Shown here: piece by piece, positions 43,311-50,454 of the stretch
How positions within the stretch are numbered: position 1 is the first letter of the stretch
Layout of the letters: every line of letters begins with the position of its first letter
NCBI RefSeq assembly: GCF_000403785.1
Contig: NZ_APHJ01000037.1
Span: forward strand, 1-64,000
DNA from: Gillisia sp. CAL575
Lineage (GTDB): Bacteria > Bacteroidota > Bacteroidia > Flavobacteriales > Flavobacteriaceae
DNA: 64,000 nt
Direction: 5' to 3'
Position numbers and translations under genes: made by a program
Notes under the pieces: generated by a model
Database searches by the model: none
Told to the model about the DNA's origin: nothing
Seen by the model: only the letters and a program-made list of their open reading frames with translations

Positions 43311-44675
43311 TTAATTCACGAAGGCACTATAGCCAGTAATGGCTCGTCCTACAATAAGTGTATTTATTTCTTTGGTTCCTTCATAGCTATAAATAGCTTC
43401 AGCATCGGCGACAAATCGGGCAACATCATATTCCAATAATATTCCATTTCCACCCAGCACTTCTCGGGCTCTACTTACTACATCCCTCATTCGCATGCTG
43501 CAATATACCTTAGCCAAAGATGCATGTTCATCTGTTAGCAATTCTTGATCTTGTAACTCAGAAAGCCTAAAAACCATCGTTTGCATGGCTGTTAAATTGG
43601 AAAGCATTTCTACCAGATGATTTTGAATTAATTGATAAGAAGCAATAGGTCTTCCAAATTGTTCCCTTTTCTTGGTGTATTTCAAGGCACTTTCATAAGC
43701 ACCTCTAGCACAACCAACCGCTTGCCAAGCCACTCCAGCTCTTGTCATTTTTAAAACTTTTGCGGTGTCCCTAAAAGAATCTGCCTTTTGCAATCTATCA
43801 CTTTCTGGTATTTTGCATTCTGTTAAAGTAATAATGGCATTTTGAACGATCCTCAAAGCCATTTTATCCCTCATTTTTTCAGCTTCAAAACCTGGATTTT
43901 CTTTTCTAACAATAAATCCTTTTACTTTATTAGAGTCTTCATCTCGTGCCCAAATAATAATCACATCGGCAAATGTGGCATTCCCTATCCATTTTTTCTG
44001 CCCATTCAAGATCCAGTTTTCCCCATCAAATTTACAAGTAGTTTCCATCCCTTGTGAAACTCCCGATCCTCCCTCAGGTTCTGTTAGTCCAAAAGCACCA
44101 ATCTTATCTAATTTTTGCATTTGTGGCAACCATTCCTGTTTCTGTTCTTCACTTCCGCATAAATAAATAGACCCCATTGCAAGTCCGCTATGCACTCCAA
44201 AAAAGGTAGATATTGAAACATCTACACGAGCAATTTCTTGTGCTATAATTCCTTCCATCAAAAAGGGCATATTTGGGCAGCCATATCCCTCGTAAGGAAG
44301 GCCTACAATATTTAGTTTTTTAAATTTTTCTATGATTTCAAATGGGAATGCCGCTCTATTCCAATGATCATTTACTAAAGGCTTTACTTCGTCTTCCATG
44401 AAATTTCGAACCCTTAATTGAAGCTCACGCTGTTCTGTAGTAAGTTTAAGATCTAAATTGTAAAAATCCCCATCGATAGGAGGCAGGTTATGTTGCCCCT
44501 TTTTCTTTTTGGTTTTCAGCATTTTCATGAGGCCTTTTAATTGGCGCTCATCTAAATTCCCTAATGCATCCATAGCTTCAGGGATATCTATGGTTTCACT
44601 TATTTTCGCCAGCTGATTTAAATCTACCGACTTTAATATATTGATTGTGTTTTTTACTTTTCCGAAGAGCGACAT
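43311..44675 (-). CDS. acyl-CoA dehydrogenase (glutaryl-CoA dehydrogenase-like) with N-terminal extension
   Basis: About 454 aa. Residues 1-75 form a helical extension not usual in this family (NTINILKSVDLNQLAKISET, LDERQLKGLMKMLKTKKKK). The ACAD domain follows: FGLTEPEGGSGVSQGMETTC (flavin-binding), WILNGQKKWIGNATFADV, TRAGVAWQAVGCARGAYESA, GRPIASYQLIQNHLVEM, and catalytic-side YEGTKEINTLIVGRAITG. The start is 44675 (MSLFGKV); the longer reading to 44771 runs through the metK terminator. Electrons go to EtfAB (10.5 kb). Confidence 0.9.
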   Translation of the reverse strand: MSLFGKVKNTINILKSVDLNQLAKISETIDIPEAMDALGNLDERQLKGLMKMLKTKKKKGQHNLPPIDGDFYNLDLKLTTEQRELQLRVRNFMEDEVKPLVNDHWNRAAFPFEIIEKFKKLNIVGLPYEGYGCPNMPFLMEGIIAQEIARVDVSISTFFGVHSGLAMGSIYLCGSEEQKQEWLPQMQKLDKIGAFGLTEPEGGSGVSQGMETTCKFDGENWILNGQKKWIGNATFADVIIIWARDEDSNKVKGFIVRKENPGFEAEKMRDKMALRIVQNAIITLTECKIPESDRLQKADSFRDTAKVLKMTRAGVAWQAVGCARGAYESALKYTKKREQFGRPIASYQLIQNHLVEMLSNLTAMQTMVFRLSELQDQELLTDEHASLAKVYCSMRMRDVVSRAREVLGGNGILLEYDVARFVADAEAIYSYEGTKEINTLIVGRAITGYSAFVN

Positions 44676-44760
44676 AGGTAAGGTTTTGTTGAATCTTAAA
44701 ATTAAGGTTTTTAACGCTTCTGTCTTGTTAAAGCTTTCGGAAGATATGTAGATAAACAAA

Positions 44761-44790
44761 AAAAAGACCACTATTGCTAATGGTCTTTTT
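44761..44790 (-). terminator. terminator of metK
   Basis: AAAAAGACCA (44761-44770) pairs with TGGTCTTTTT (44781-44790), loop of 10 nt. On the minus strand it is followed by T residues, 26 nt past the metK stop codon. Confidence 0.85.
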
Positions 44791-44815
44791 TATAATATAT
44801 TATTTAAGTTTAAAT

Positions 44816-46075
44816 TTAATTTAATCCAAAAGCTTTTTTTACCTGTTCTACATAATCCAATTTTTCCCAAGTAAATAACTCTACTTCACGAGTTATTCTT
44901 CCAGAATACGGACTTTCGAAAATTTTGGTGATAGTCTTAGGCTCTTTTCCCATATGTCCATAAGCTGCAGTCTCTCTATAAATAGGATTTCTAAGCTTCA
45001 ATCTACTTTCAATACTAGCAGGTCTCATATCAAAAATCTCGGCAACTTTCTTAGCGATCTCTCCATTAGAAAGCTTCACTTTAGAAGAACCATAAGTATC
45101 TACAGAGATAGAAGTTGGTTTTACAACTCCAATGGCATAAGAAACCTGAATTAAAACTTCATCTGCAACTCCTGCTGCTACTAAATTTTTAGCGATATGT
45201 CTTGCTGCATAAGCTGCAGATCTATCTACTTTACTTGGATCTTTTCCTGAAAATGCTCCTCCTCCGTGGGCTCCTTTTCCACCATAAGTATCTACAATGA
45301 TCTTTCTTCCCGTAAGTCCGGAATCCCCGTGCGGACCTCCGATTACAAACTTTCCTGTTGGGTTTATATGGTAAGTGATCTCATCATTGAACAATTTCTG
45401 AACATATTCCGGGAATAGTTTTATCACACGCGGGATCAAAATTTCCTTCAAGTCCTTCTTGATCTTGCTCAACATCGCATTGTCATCTTCATCAAAATCG
45501 TCATGTTGCGTAGAGATCACGATAGCTTCTATGCGTTCTGGCACATTTTCATCACTATATTCAATAGTAACCTGACTTTTAGAATCGGGTCTTAAATAAG
45601 TGATTTCTTTATTTTCACGGCGTAATTTCGCAAGTTCTATCAAGATCTTGTGAGAAATATCTAAGGCCAAAGGCATGTAATTTTCAGTCTCGTTGGTTGC
45701 GTAACCAAACATCATCCCTTGATCTCCCGCACCTTGTTCCTCTTTTTCACCACGATCTACTCCTTGATTAATATCCTGAGATTGCTCATGGATCAAAGAA
45801 ATAACGCCACAAGAATCACCGCTAAATTTATAAGCTCCTTTGGTATATCCAATATCGTTAATCACTTCACGTGCGATGTTTTGAACATCTATATACGTGT
45901 TGCTTTTTACCTCTCCAGCCAAAACAACTTGTCCTGTGGTTACTAAGGTTTCACAAGCAACCTTTGAATTCTCATCAAAAGCTAAAAAATTGTCTAGTAA
46001 GGTATCACTGATTTGATCAGCTATTTTATCTGGGTGTCCTTCAGAAACACTCTCTGAAGTAAATAAATACGCCAT
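44816..46075 (-). CDS. metK: S-adenosylmethionine synthetase
   Basis: MAT of 419 aa makes SAM from methionine and [23 protein letters not shown] at the N-terminus, [16 protein letters not shown] near residue 118, [20 protein letters not shown] near residue 265 and [20 protein letters not shown] (phosphate loop) are signature stretches. It is divergent from the methionine cluster and its 5' UTR carries a SAM-II-like aptamer (46135-46183), so it is probably feedback controlled by its product. Confidence 0.98.
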   Translation of the reverse strand: MAYLFTSESVSEGHPDKIADQISDTLLDNFLAFDENSKVACETLVTTGQVVLAGEVKSNTYIDVQNIAREVINDIGYTKGAYKFSGDSCGVISLIHEQSQDINQGVDRGEKEEQGAGDQGMMFGYATNETENYMPLALDISHKILIELAKLRRENKEITYLRPDSKSQVTIEYSDENVPERIEAIVISTQHDDFDEDDNAMLSKIKKDLKEILIPRVIKLFPEYVQKLFNDEITYHINPTGKFVIGGPHGDSGLTGRKIIVDTYGGKGAHGGGAFSGKDPSKVDRSAAYAARHIAKNLVAAGVADEVLIQVSYAIGVVKPTSISVDTYGSSKVKLSNGEIAKKVAEIFDMRPASIESRLKLRNPIYRETAAYGHMGKEPKTITKIFESPYSGRITREVELFTWEKLDYVEQVKKAFGLN

Positions 46076-46108
46076 TCTTGTCGTTTTAATTAGTAAGTAA
46101 GAAAACTC

Positions 46109-46125
46109 TTTGACGGGTATTGCTA
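46109..46125 (-). promoter_or_regulatory. putative anti-aptamer strand of the metK leader
   Basis: On the minus strand TAGCAAT and GTCAAA in this segment are exact complements of ATTGCTA and TTTGAC in the aptamer (46160-46174), with ACCC opposite TG between them. Pairing would unfold the SAM-binding core, giving two exclusive states. There is no T-tract, so control may act on translation or mRNA stability. Confidence 0.5.
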
Positions 46126-46134
46126 GCGAAGTTT

Positions 46135-46183
46135 ACACTGCTTTAGCATTTTTTAAGGGTAGCAATCAGTCAAATCATTCCCT
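46135..46183 (-). ncRNA. SAM-II-like riboswitch of metK
   Basis: Minus-strand transcript has TGATTTGACTGATTGCTA in the first loop and AAAAATGCTAAAGC after it, resembling the SAM-II (SAM_alpha) core. P1 is AGGG (46180-46183) with CCCT (46156-46159). The pseudoknot is ACTG (46167-46170) with CAGT (46137-46140), replacing the CC/GG pairing I recall from proteobacterial members, i.e. compensatory change. Position in the 5' UTR of metK and the nearby -7 box (46198-46205) fit. Recognition is by eye only. Confidence 0.6.
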
Positions 46184-46197
46184 GTAATCGTAAAGCG

Positions 46198-46205
46198 CAA
46201 ATGTA
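46198..46205 (-). promoter_or_regulatory. -7 box of metK
   Basis: Minus strand TACATTTG, a perfect TAnnTTTG. Transcription would start about 46190, immediately before the aptamer. Confidence 0.5.
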
Positions 46206-46257
46206 TAAAATTAGATTGAATGCCCTCATTCTTTAACTTGTTTTTTAATATTTGTTT

Positions 46258-46378
46258 AGCACTACGCTTCGCCAAAAGGCCTGCCCGAAAGTTCAGGCGG
46301 GCTCGCGTCAGGCTTTCACGACTCGCTTCCCGATAAAAGGATCGGGAGAGCTCAGACAAACGCTCAATCCTTAGCGCA
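46258..46378. repeat. GC-rich dispersed-type hairpin element
   Basis: About 120 bp, far more GC-rich than its surroundings. It contains the inverted repeats GCCTG...CAGGC (within 46279-46302) and TCCCGAT...ATCGGGA (46328-46347). Sequences of this style recur between genes in Flavobacteria. An open minus-strand frame across it (46153-46359) looks accidental. Confidence 0.55.
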
Positions 46379-46454
46379 AAAAAAAATAAATTCCTTTCTT
46401 ATAGTTGATTCTCAGTAGGTTATTTAAATTTTTTTAAAAATAAGTGAAATAAAA

Positions 46455-46487
46455 TTTGTTTTATAAAAGATTCTGTCGTTAAATTTG
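46455..46487 (+). promoter_or_regulatory. promoter of the metY attenuator and operon
   Basis: TTTG (46455-46458), 21-nt spacer, TAAATTTG (46480-46487): a complete Bacteroidetes-type promoter. It is 20 nt before the leader A ATG, so the leader begins close to the transcript 5' end. Confidence 0.75.
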
Positions 46488-46507
46488 TGACATAGATTTT
46501 TAACAAG

Positions 46508-46576
46508 ATGAATCAAGTAATGTGTAATATGTGTATGATGATGTTGGGGAAACCCGCAGCGTTCACTATTGCATAA
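46508..46576 (+). CDS. leader peptide A, Met/Cys-rich attenuator peptide of metY
   Basis: A 22-codon ORF. Residues 1-12 are MNQVMCNMCMMM, i.e. seven Met/Cys codons in eight positions (46520-46543); the rest is LGKPAAFTIA. It precedes a strong terminator. The codons for Pro16-Ala18 include GCAGCG (46556-46561), which duplicates the terminator 3' arm and can pair with the 5' arm CGCTGC (46604-46609). Expected logic: a ribosome stalled at Met/Cys codons frees this segment and lets transcription pass; a ribosome reaching the stop covers it and termination follows. Leader C at 51726 has the same length and several shared residues. Confidence 0.8.
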   Translation: MNQVMCNMCMMMLGKPAAFTIA

Positions 46577-46597
46577 AACTTAACTTATAAGAATTGC

Positions 46598-46629
46598 AAA
46601 AGCCGCTGCCAACCGCAGCGGCTTTTTTT
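46598..46629 (+). terminator. attenuator terminator A
   Basis: AAAAGCCGCTGC (46598-46609) pairs with GCAGCGGCTTTT (46615-46626), 12 bp, loop of 5, followed by T7. It lies 21 nt after the leader A stop and 283 nt before metY, so it terminates inside the 5' UTR. Confidence 0.88.
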
Positions 46630-46694
46630 GTTTATATAACTCAAAAAAACAAGAATTTTAAAGTGCTGATAGAATTCAGCTCGAACAAACTATA

Positions 46695-46793
46695 ATGAAA
46701 ACAAATTTCTCAAATATTTCAATAATGTGCTGCAATATGCAAATGTGTATGATGTACGCAACAAGCCGCTATTGCCAAAAATTCAGGATGTAA
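46695..46793 (+). CDS. leader peptide B, second Met/Cys-rich attenuator peptide of metY
   Basis: A 32-codon ORF starting MKTNFSNISIMCCNMQMCMM, with eight Met/Cys residues between positions 11 and 20, and ending SRYCQKFRM. Its 3' part GCTATTGCCA (46768-46777) can pair with TGGCAA-ac-TAGC (46828-46839), a 10-bp helix with a 2-nt bulge, which consumes the 5' arm and loop of terminator B. The C-Q-K-F ending is shared with leader D (51882). No separate promoter is visible between A and B, so they act in series. Confidence 0.75.
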   Translation: MKTNFSNISIMCCNMQMCMMYATSRYCQKFRM

Positions 46794-46818
46794 ATTAGTT
46801 TTATATAGTTCAATTCCT

Positions 46819-46853
46819 AAATCCCTCTGGCAAACTAGCCAGAGGGATTTTTT
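46819..46853 (+). terminator. attenuator terminator B
   Basis: AAATCCCTCTGGC (46819-46831) pairs with GCCAGAGGGATTT (46838-46850), loop AAACTA, T6. Located 59 nt before the metY ATG. Confidence 0.88.
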
Positions 46854-46911
46854 ATTTCAGCAAAATTAAGATCATTTATAAAAAATAAAACAAACACTTA
46901 AAACTACAATT

Positions 46912-48204
46912 ATGAGCACACAACAATTTTCAACAAATGCACTACACGCGGGTCACGATGTAACTACCAATGGAGGAACTAGAGCGGTTCCTATTTATTT
47001 AACCTCTTCGTATGTTTTTAAAGATTCAGATCACGCCGCCAGACTATTCTCTTTGGCAGAACCAGGTTTTATCTATACAAGATTAAACAATCCCACCAAT
47101 GATATTCTCGAGCAACGATTAGCCGCTTTGGAAGGTGGAATTGGCGCGGTAGTAACCGCATCTGGAACTGCAGCTATCAGTACTACCTTGCTTACTTTAT
47201 TAAGATCTGGAGATCATATCGTCGCTTCTAGTAGTCTTTATGGTGGCACCTATAATCTTCTAAATGTAACCTTGCCAAGATTTGGGATCACTACCACTTT
47301 TGTAGATCCATCTAATCCGGAAAACTTTCAAAAAGCAGCCCAAGAAAACACCAGGGTCTTCTTTATAGAATCTCTGGGGAATCCAAAATTAGATGTATTA
47401 GATATCAAGGCTATTTCTAAACATGCGAAATCGCATAAAGTTCCTTTGATAGTGGATAACACGGTAGCAACTCCATCGCTTTTAAATCCAATTCAGCACG
47501 GAGCAGATATTGTAATTCATTCTCTTACTAAATACATCAACGGGAATGGAACTTCTCTCGGTGGAGCGATCATAGATGCCGGACAATTTGATTGGGCCAA
47601 TGGAAAATTCCCTGAATTTACAGAGCCTTCTGCGGGATATCATGGCCTTGTTTATCATGATGCTTTAAAAGAAGCAGCCTTTATAGCAAAAGTAAGAATA
47701 GAAGGATTGCGAGATCATGGCGCAGCTTTAAGTCCGTTCAATGCTTTTCAGATCATTCAGGGATTGGAAACTTTAGAAATTAGGATTAAAAAACATAGTG
47801 AAAATGCGTTGGCTTTGGCAAAATGGTTACAAGAACAGGAGCAGGTAAAATGGGTGAATTATCCGGGATTGGAGAGCAGTGAATATTATGAACTTGCCCA
47901 GCAATATTTACCTAAAGGACAAAGTGGAGTTGTGACCTTTGGAGTAGATGGCGGTTTTGATGCTGCGAAAGTAATAGCCGATGAAACTACTATTTTCTCA
48001 TTGCTTGCTAATATTGGAGATACAAAATCTTTAATTATTCACCCTGCCAGTACAACTCATCAACAATTGAATGATGAACAACAGGAATCTACCGGAGTTA
48101 CCAAAGATCTTATCAGGCTTTCTGTAGGACTGGAGGATCTGGAAGATCTTAAATCCGATCTAAAACAAGCTTTTTCTAAGATTGGTTTAAAGGTTTTAAA
48201 ATAA
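46912..48204 (+). CDS. metY: O-acetylhomoserine sulfhydrylase / homocysteine synthase
   Basis: 430 aa, Cys/Met-metabolism PLP enzyme of the MetY type that makes homocysteine from O-acetylhomoserine and sulfide. Motifs: NALHAGHDVTTNGGTRAVPI, GFIYTRLNNPTNDILEQRLA, VIHSLTKYINGNGTSLGGAI (PLP Lys near residue 207) and the C-terminal SLLANIGDTKSLIIHPASTTHQQL. The length (about 430) and the long insert HGLVYHDALKEAAFIAKV separate it from metZ/metB types. It is the first gene of the methionine cluster, behind two attenuators. Confidence 0.95.
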   Translation: MSTQQFSTNALHAGHDVTTNGGTRAVPIYLTSSYVFKDSDHAARLFSLAEPGFIYTRLNNPTNDILEQRLAALEGGIGAVVTASGTAAISTTLLTLLRSGDHIVASSSLYGGTYNLLNVTLPRFGITTTFVDPSNPENFQKAAQENTRVFFIESLGNPKLDVLDIKAISKHAKSHKVPLIVDNTVATPSLLNPIQHGADIVIHSLTKYINGNGTSLGGAIIDAGQFDWANGKFPEFTEPSAGYHGLVYHDALKEAAFIAKVRIEGLRDHGAALSPFNAFQIIQGLETLEIRIKKHSENALALAKWLQEQEQVKWVNYPGLESSEYYELAQQYLPKGQSGVVTFGVDGGFDAAKVIADETTIFSLLANIGDTKSLIIHPASTTHQQLNDEQQESTGVTKDLIRLSVGLEDLEDLKSDLKQAFSKIGLKVLK

Positions 48205-48271
48205 TTGGTTGATTTAGGAAGACAATCGGAATGAGCAAATCCTCATGCGTGATTTTCGATTGCTCTTTATA

Positions 48272-48367
48272 ATCCCTCATTGAGGGTTTAATTACCCGTG
48301 GGCTTGCCTCTCATATAAAAAATGTTTTCCAATTCTTACCTCATGGCTTATTTAGAGGTTCTTGATA
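48272..48367. repeat. dispersed ~97-bp repeat, copy 2
   Basis: Second copy of the repeat at 17643-17739. Identical blocks include AATCCCTCATTGAGGGTTTA, TTTTCCAATTC and GAGGTTCTTGAT. It lies in the metY-metX gap, inside what should be one operon. A 14-codon ORF with two Cys codons (48231-48272) precedes it, judged incidental. Confidence 0.65.
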
Positions 48368-48394
48368 TAATAAAAATGTAAAAATAGATAGAAA

Positions 48395-49402
48395 ATGCTT
48401 CAAAAGATAAAAATCTCCAATTTTAAGAACAATGCGGGAACCATTCAGGAGCTCCAATTAACCTATCAAATTTTTGGTAGGGAATTAGGAACTGCGCCGA
48501 TAGTTCTGGTGAATCATGCGCTTACGGGAAATTCAGCAGTAACAGGGAAAAATGGTTGGTGGAAAGAAATAATTGGGATTGATAAAAGTATCGATCTTAA
48601 AGACTATACCGTTCTGGCATTTAATAATCCGGGGAATGGTTTTGATGGAGAGGAGTCTCATTTATTATTAAATTATAAAGATTTCAACCTAAGGGATATT
48701 GCTAAACTTTATTCTGAAGCATTAAAACAATTAGGGGTCTCTAAAATATTTGCTGGCATTGGAGGGTCTGTTGGAGGAGCACTCTTATGGGAGCAGGCAG
48801 TTTTAGATCCAGATCTCTTTGAACATTTAATTCCCATTGCAACAGATTATAAAGCAACTCCGTGGGTGAAGGCACAATGTAAGGTGCAGGAACAGATTTT
48901 AAATAATTCTGTAAGTCCTGTTTCAGATGCTAGGATGCATGCAATGACAATTTATAGAAGTCCGGAATCTTTCGTCTTTAAATTTGCTTCAAGCCAAAAC
49001 CATAAAAGCGGAAATATTGAAGGCTGGCTGGAACATCATGGTAAAAAACTGGAAAATAGATTTCAATTGGCAGCCTACAAACTAATGAATCATTTGCTCT
49101 CTACTTCAGATATAAGCCTGGGGCGTGGAGATCACTTAAATTCCGCATCAAAAATAACAGGAGACATACATATTATCACCATAAATTCTGATGGGTTGTT
49201 TACACCCAGTGAGAATTGGGATACTTATGTAAATCTGTCCCTTATCAAAGAAAACATAAGCATCCATGAAATTAGATCCATCCATGGGCATGATGCTTTT
49301 CTAATTGAGAATTCTCAAGTAGCATCCTTTATAGATCCAATATTCAACGCAGGTAATAAACAAAATGAAAAAAATAAACATAGTCCTATTCGGAGTAGGT
49401 AA
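48395..49402 (+). CDS. metX: homoserine O-acyltransferase (MetX-like)
   Basis: 335 aa alpha/beta-hydrolase fold acyltransferase that activates homoserine. PIVLVNHALTGNSAV near residue 33 gives the oxyanion region, GIGGSVGGALLWEQAV near residue 122 the nucleophile elbow, and SIHGHDAFLIENSQV near residue 304 the catalytic His. Acetyl is expected, since MetY prefers O-acetylhomoserine, but acetyl/succinyl specificity cannot be read by eye. Its last 38 nt overlap the start of hsd1; the final residues after FIDPIFNAG look unconstrained. Confidence 0.88.
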   Translation: MLQKIKISNFKNNAGTIQELQLTYQIFGRELGTAPIVLVNHALTGNSAVTGKNGWWKEIIGIDKSIDLKDYTVLAFNNPGNGFDGEESHLLLNYKDFNLRDIAKLYSEALKQLGVSKIFAGIGGSVGGALLWEQAVLDPDLFEHLIPIATDYKATPWVKAQCKVQEQILNNSVSPVSDARMHAMTIYRSPESFVFKFASSQNHKSGNIEGWLEHHGKKLENRFQLAAYKLMNHLLSTSDISLGRGDHLNSASKITGDIHIITINSDGLFTPSENWDTYVNLSLIKENISIHEIRSIHGHDAFLIENSQVASFIDPIFNAGNKQNEKNKHSPIRSR

Positions 49403-50444
49403 CGTAGGGAGTTCCTTAATAAATCAGATATTGGAAGCCCGATCCAAAATTATAACTTCTTCTCAGGTAGAGATCAACCTCGCAGTTTTAGTGAATTCTA
49501 AAATCGCTTTTTATAACAAGGATAACATAAGTCACTCCTGGGAGGCAGAATTTAAAACCTATGGGTATCCATATAAATTATCACAAATTATTAATCATGT
49601 CAAAAAAGAGAAACTAACAAATTTAATTGCTGTAGACGCTACTGCAAGTGAGAAATTTGTAAAGAATTATAAGGAATTAATAAGAAACGGATTTCATATA
49701 GTTGCCGCCAATAAAACAGCAAATACATTATCTGATAGTTTTTACAAGGAGTTGAAAGTCGAGTTAAAAAAGTACGACAAACAATTCTTATACGAGACCA
49801 ATGTTGGAGCTGGGTTGCCTGTAATTAAAACCGTCCAGGATCTACACTTAGCCGGGGAAGAAGTCACCAAAATAAGAGGGATCTTCTCAGGTTCTCTAAG
49901 TTATATTTTCAATACATTTTCTAATGAGAACAAATCATTTTCCGAAGTTTTGGAAGAGGCAAGAACTAAAGGATTTACAGAGCCAGATCCAAGAATAGAT
50001 CTTTCAGGAAAAGACGTTGGCAGAAAATTATTGATCCTAGCCAGAGAATTAAATTTAAAAAAGGAACTTTCTGAAGTGAAGATAGAAAATCTGGTTCCTA
50101 GTCATCTAAACGGGAAAAGTTCCATTTCTCATTTTATCGAGAATCAACAAGAGCTGAACTTAACTTTTGAAGATCTAAAATCGAACTTAAAACCGGATGA
50201 GGTTTTAAGGCATATTGGAGAGTTGGATGTAGCCAGTGGAGAATTAGAAGTGAAATTGGTTACAGAAAATAGAAGCTCTCCCTTTGGAAGCTTACAGGAA
50301 GCGGATGCTTCATTTGAAATTTACACGAAGTCTTATGGAAATAGACCCATTGTTATTCAAGGTGCCGGTGCGGGTGCTGCGGTGACTTCAAGAGGGGTAT
50401 TGTCTGACCTGATAAAGATTTCAGAAAAACTTGAATGCATATAA
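49365..50444 (+). CDS. homoserine dehydrogenase 1
   Basis: 359 aa. NAD(P)-binding INIVLFGVGNVGSSLINQIL, DATASEKFVKNYKELI, VAANKTANTLSDSFYKEL, LYETNVGAGLPVIKTVQDLH, and RGIFSGSLSYIFNTFSNENK with GFTEPDPRIDLSGKDVGRKL are homoserine dehydrogenase hallmarks. It lacks an ACT regulatory domain and an aspartokinase fusion. It supplies homoserine to MetX. A close paralogue lies at 52143. Confidence 0.93.
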   Translation: MKKINIVLFGVGNVGSSLINQILEARSKIITSSQVEINLAVLVNSKIAFYNKDNISHSWEAEFKTYGYPYKLSQIINHVKKEKLTNLIAVDATASEKFVKNYKELIRNGFHIVAANKTANTLSDSFYKELKVELKKYDKQFLYETNVGAGLPVIKTVQDLHLAGEEVTKIRGIFSGSLSYIFNTFSNENKSFSEVLEEARTKGFTEPDPRIDLSGKDVGRKLLILARELNLKKELSEVKIENLVPSHLNGKSSISHFIENQQELNLTFEDLKSNLKPDEVLRHIGELDVASGELEVKLVTENRSSPFGSLQEADASFEIYTKSYGNRPIVIQGAGAGAAVTSRGVLSDLIKISEKLECI

Positions 50445-50454
50445 AATCATAAAA

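Noticed and set aside
46153-46359. A 68-codon minus-strand ORF upstream of metK
   Set aside because: It covers the SAM-II-like leader and the GC-rich hairpin repeat, and the translation has no protein-like features.
46508-46793. Leaders A and B as genuine Cys/Met-rich metal-binding mini-proteins
   Set aside because: Their position before terminators, the complementarity to the terminator arms and the parallel C-D pair fit attenuation better; a mini-protein role is not excluded.
48231-48272. A 13-residue ORF with two Cys codons (MSKSSCVIFDCSL) between metY and metX, as a sixth leader peptide
   Set aside because: Cys codons are few and spaced, no T-tract terminator follows, and its end runs into the dispersed repeat also found at 17.6 kb.
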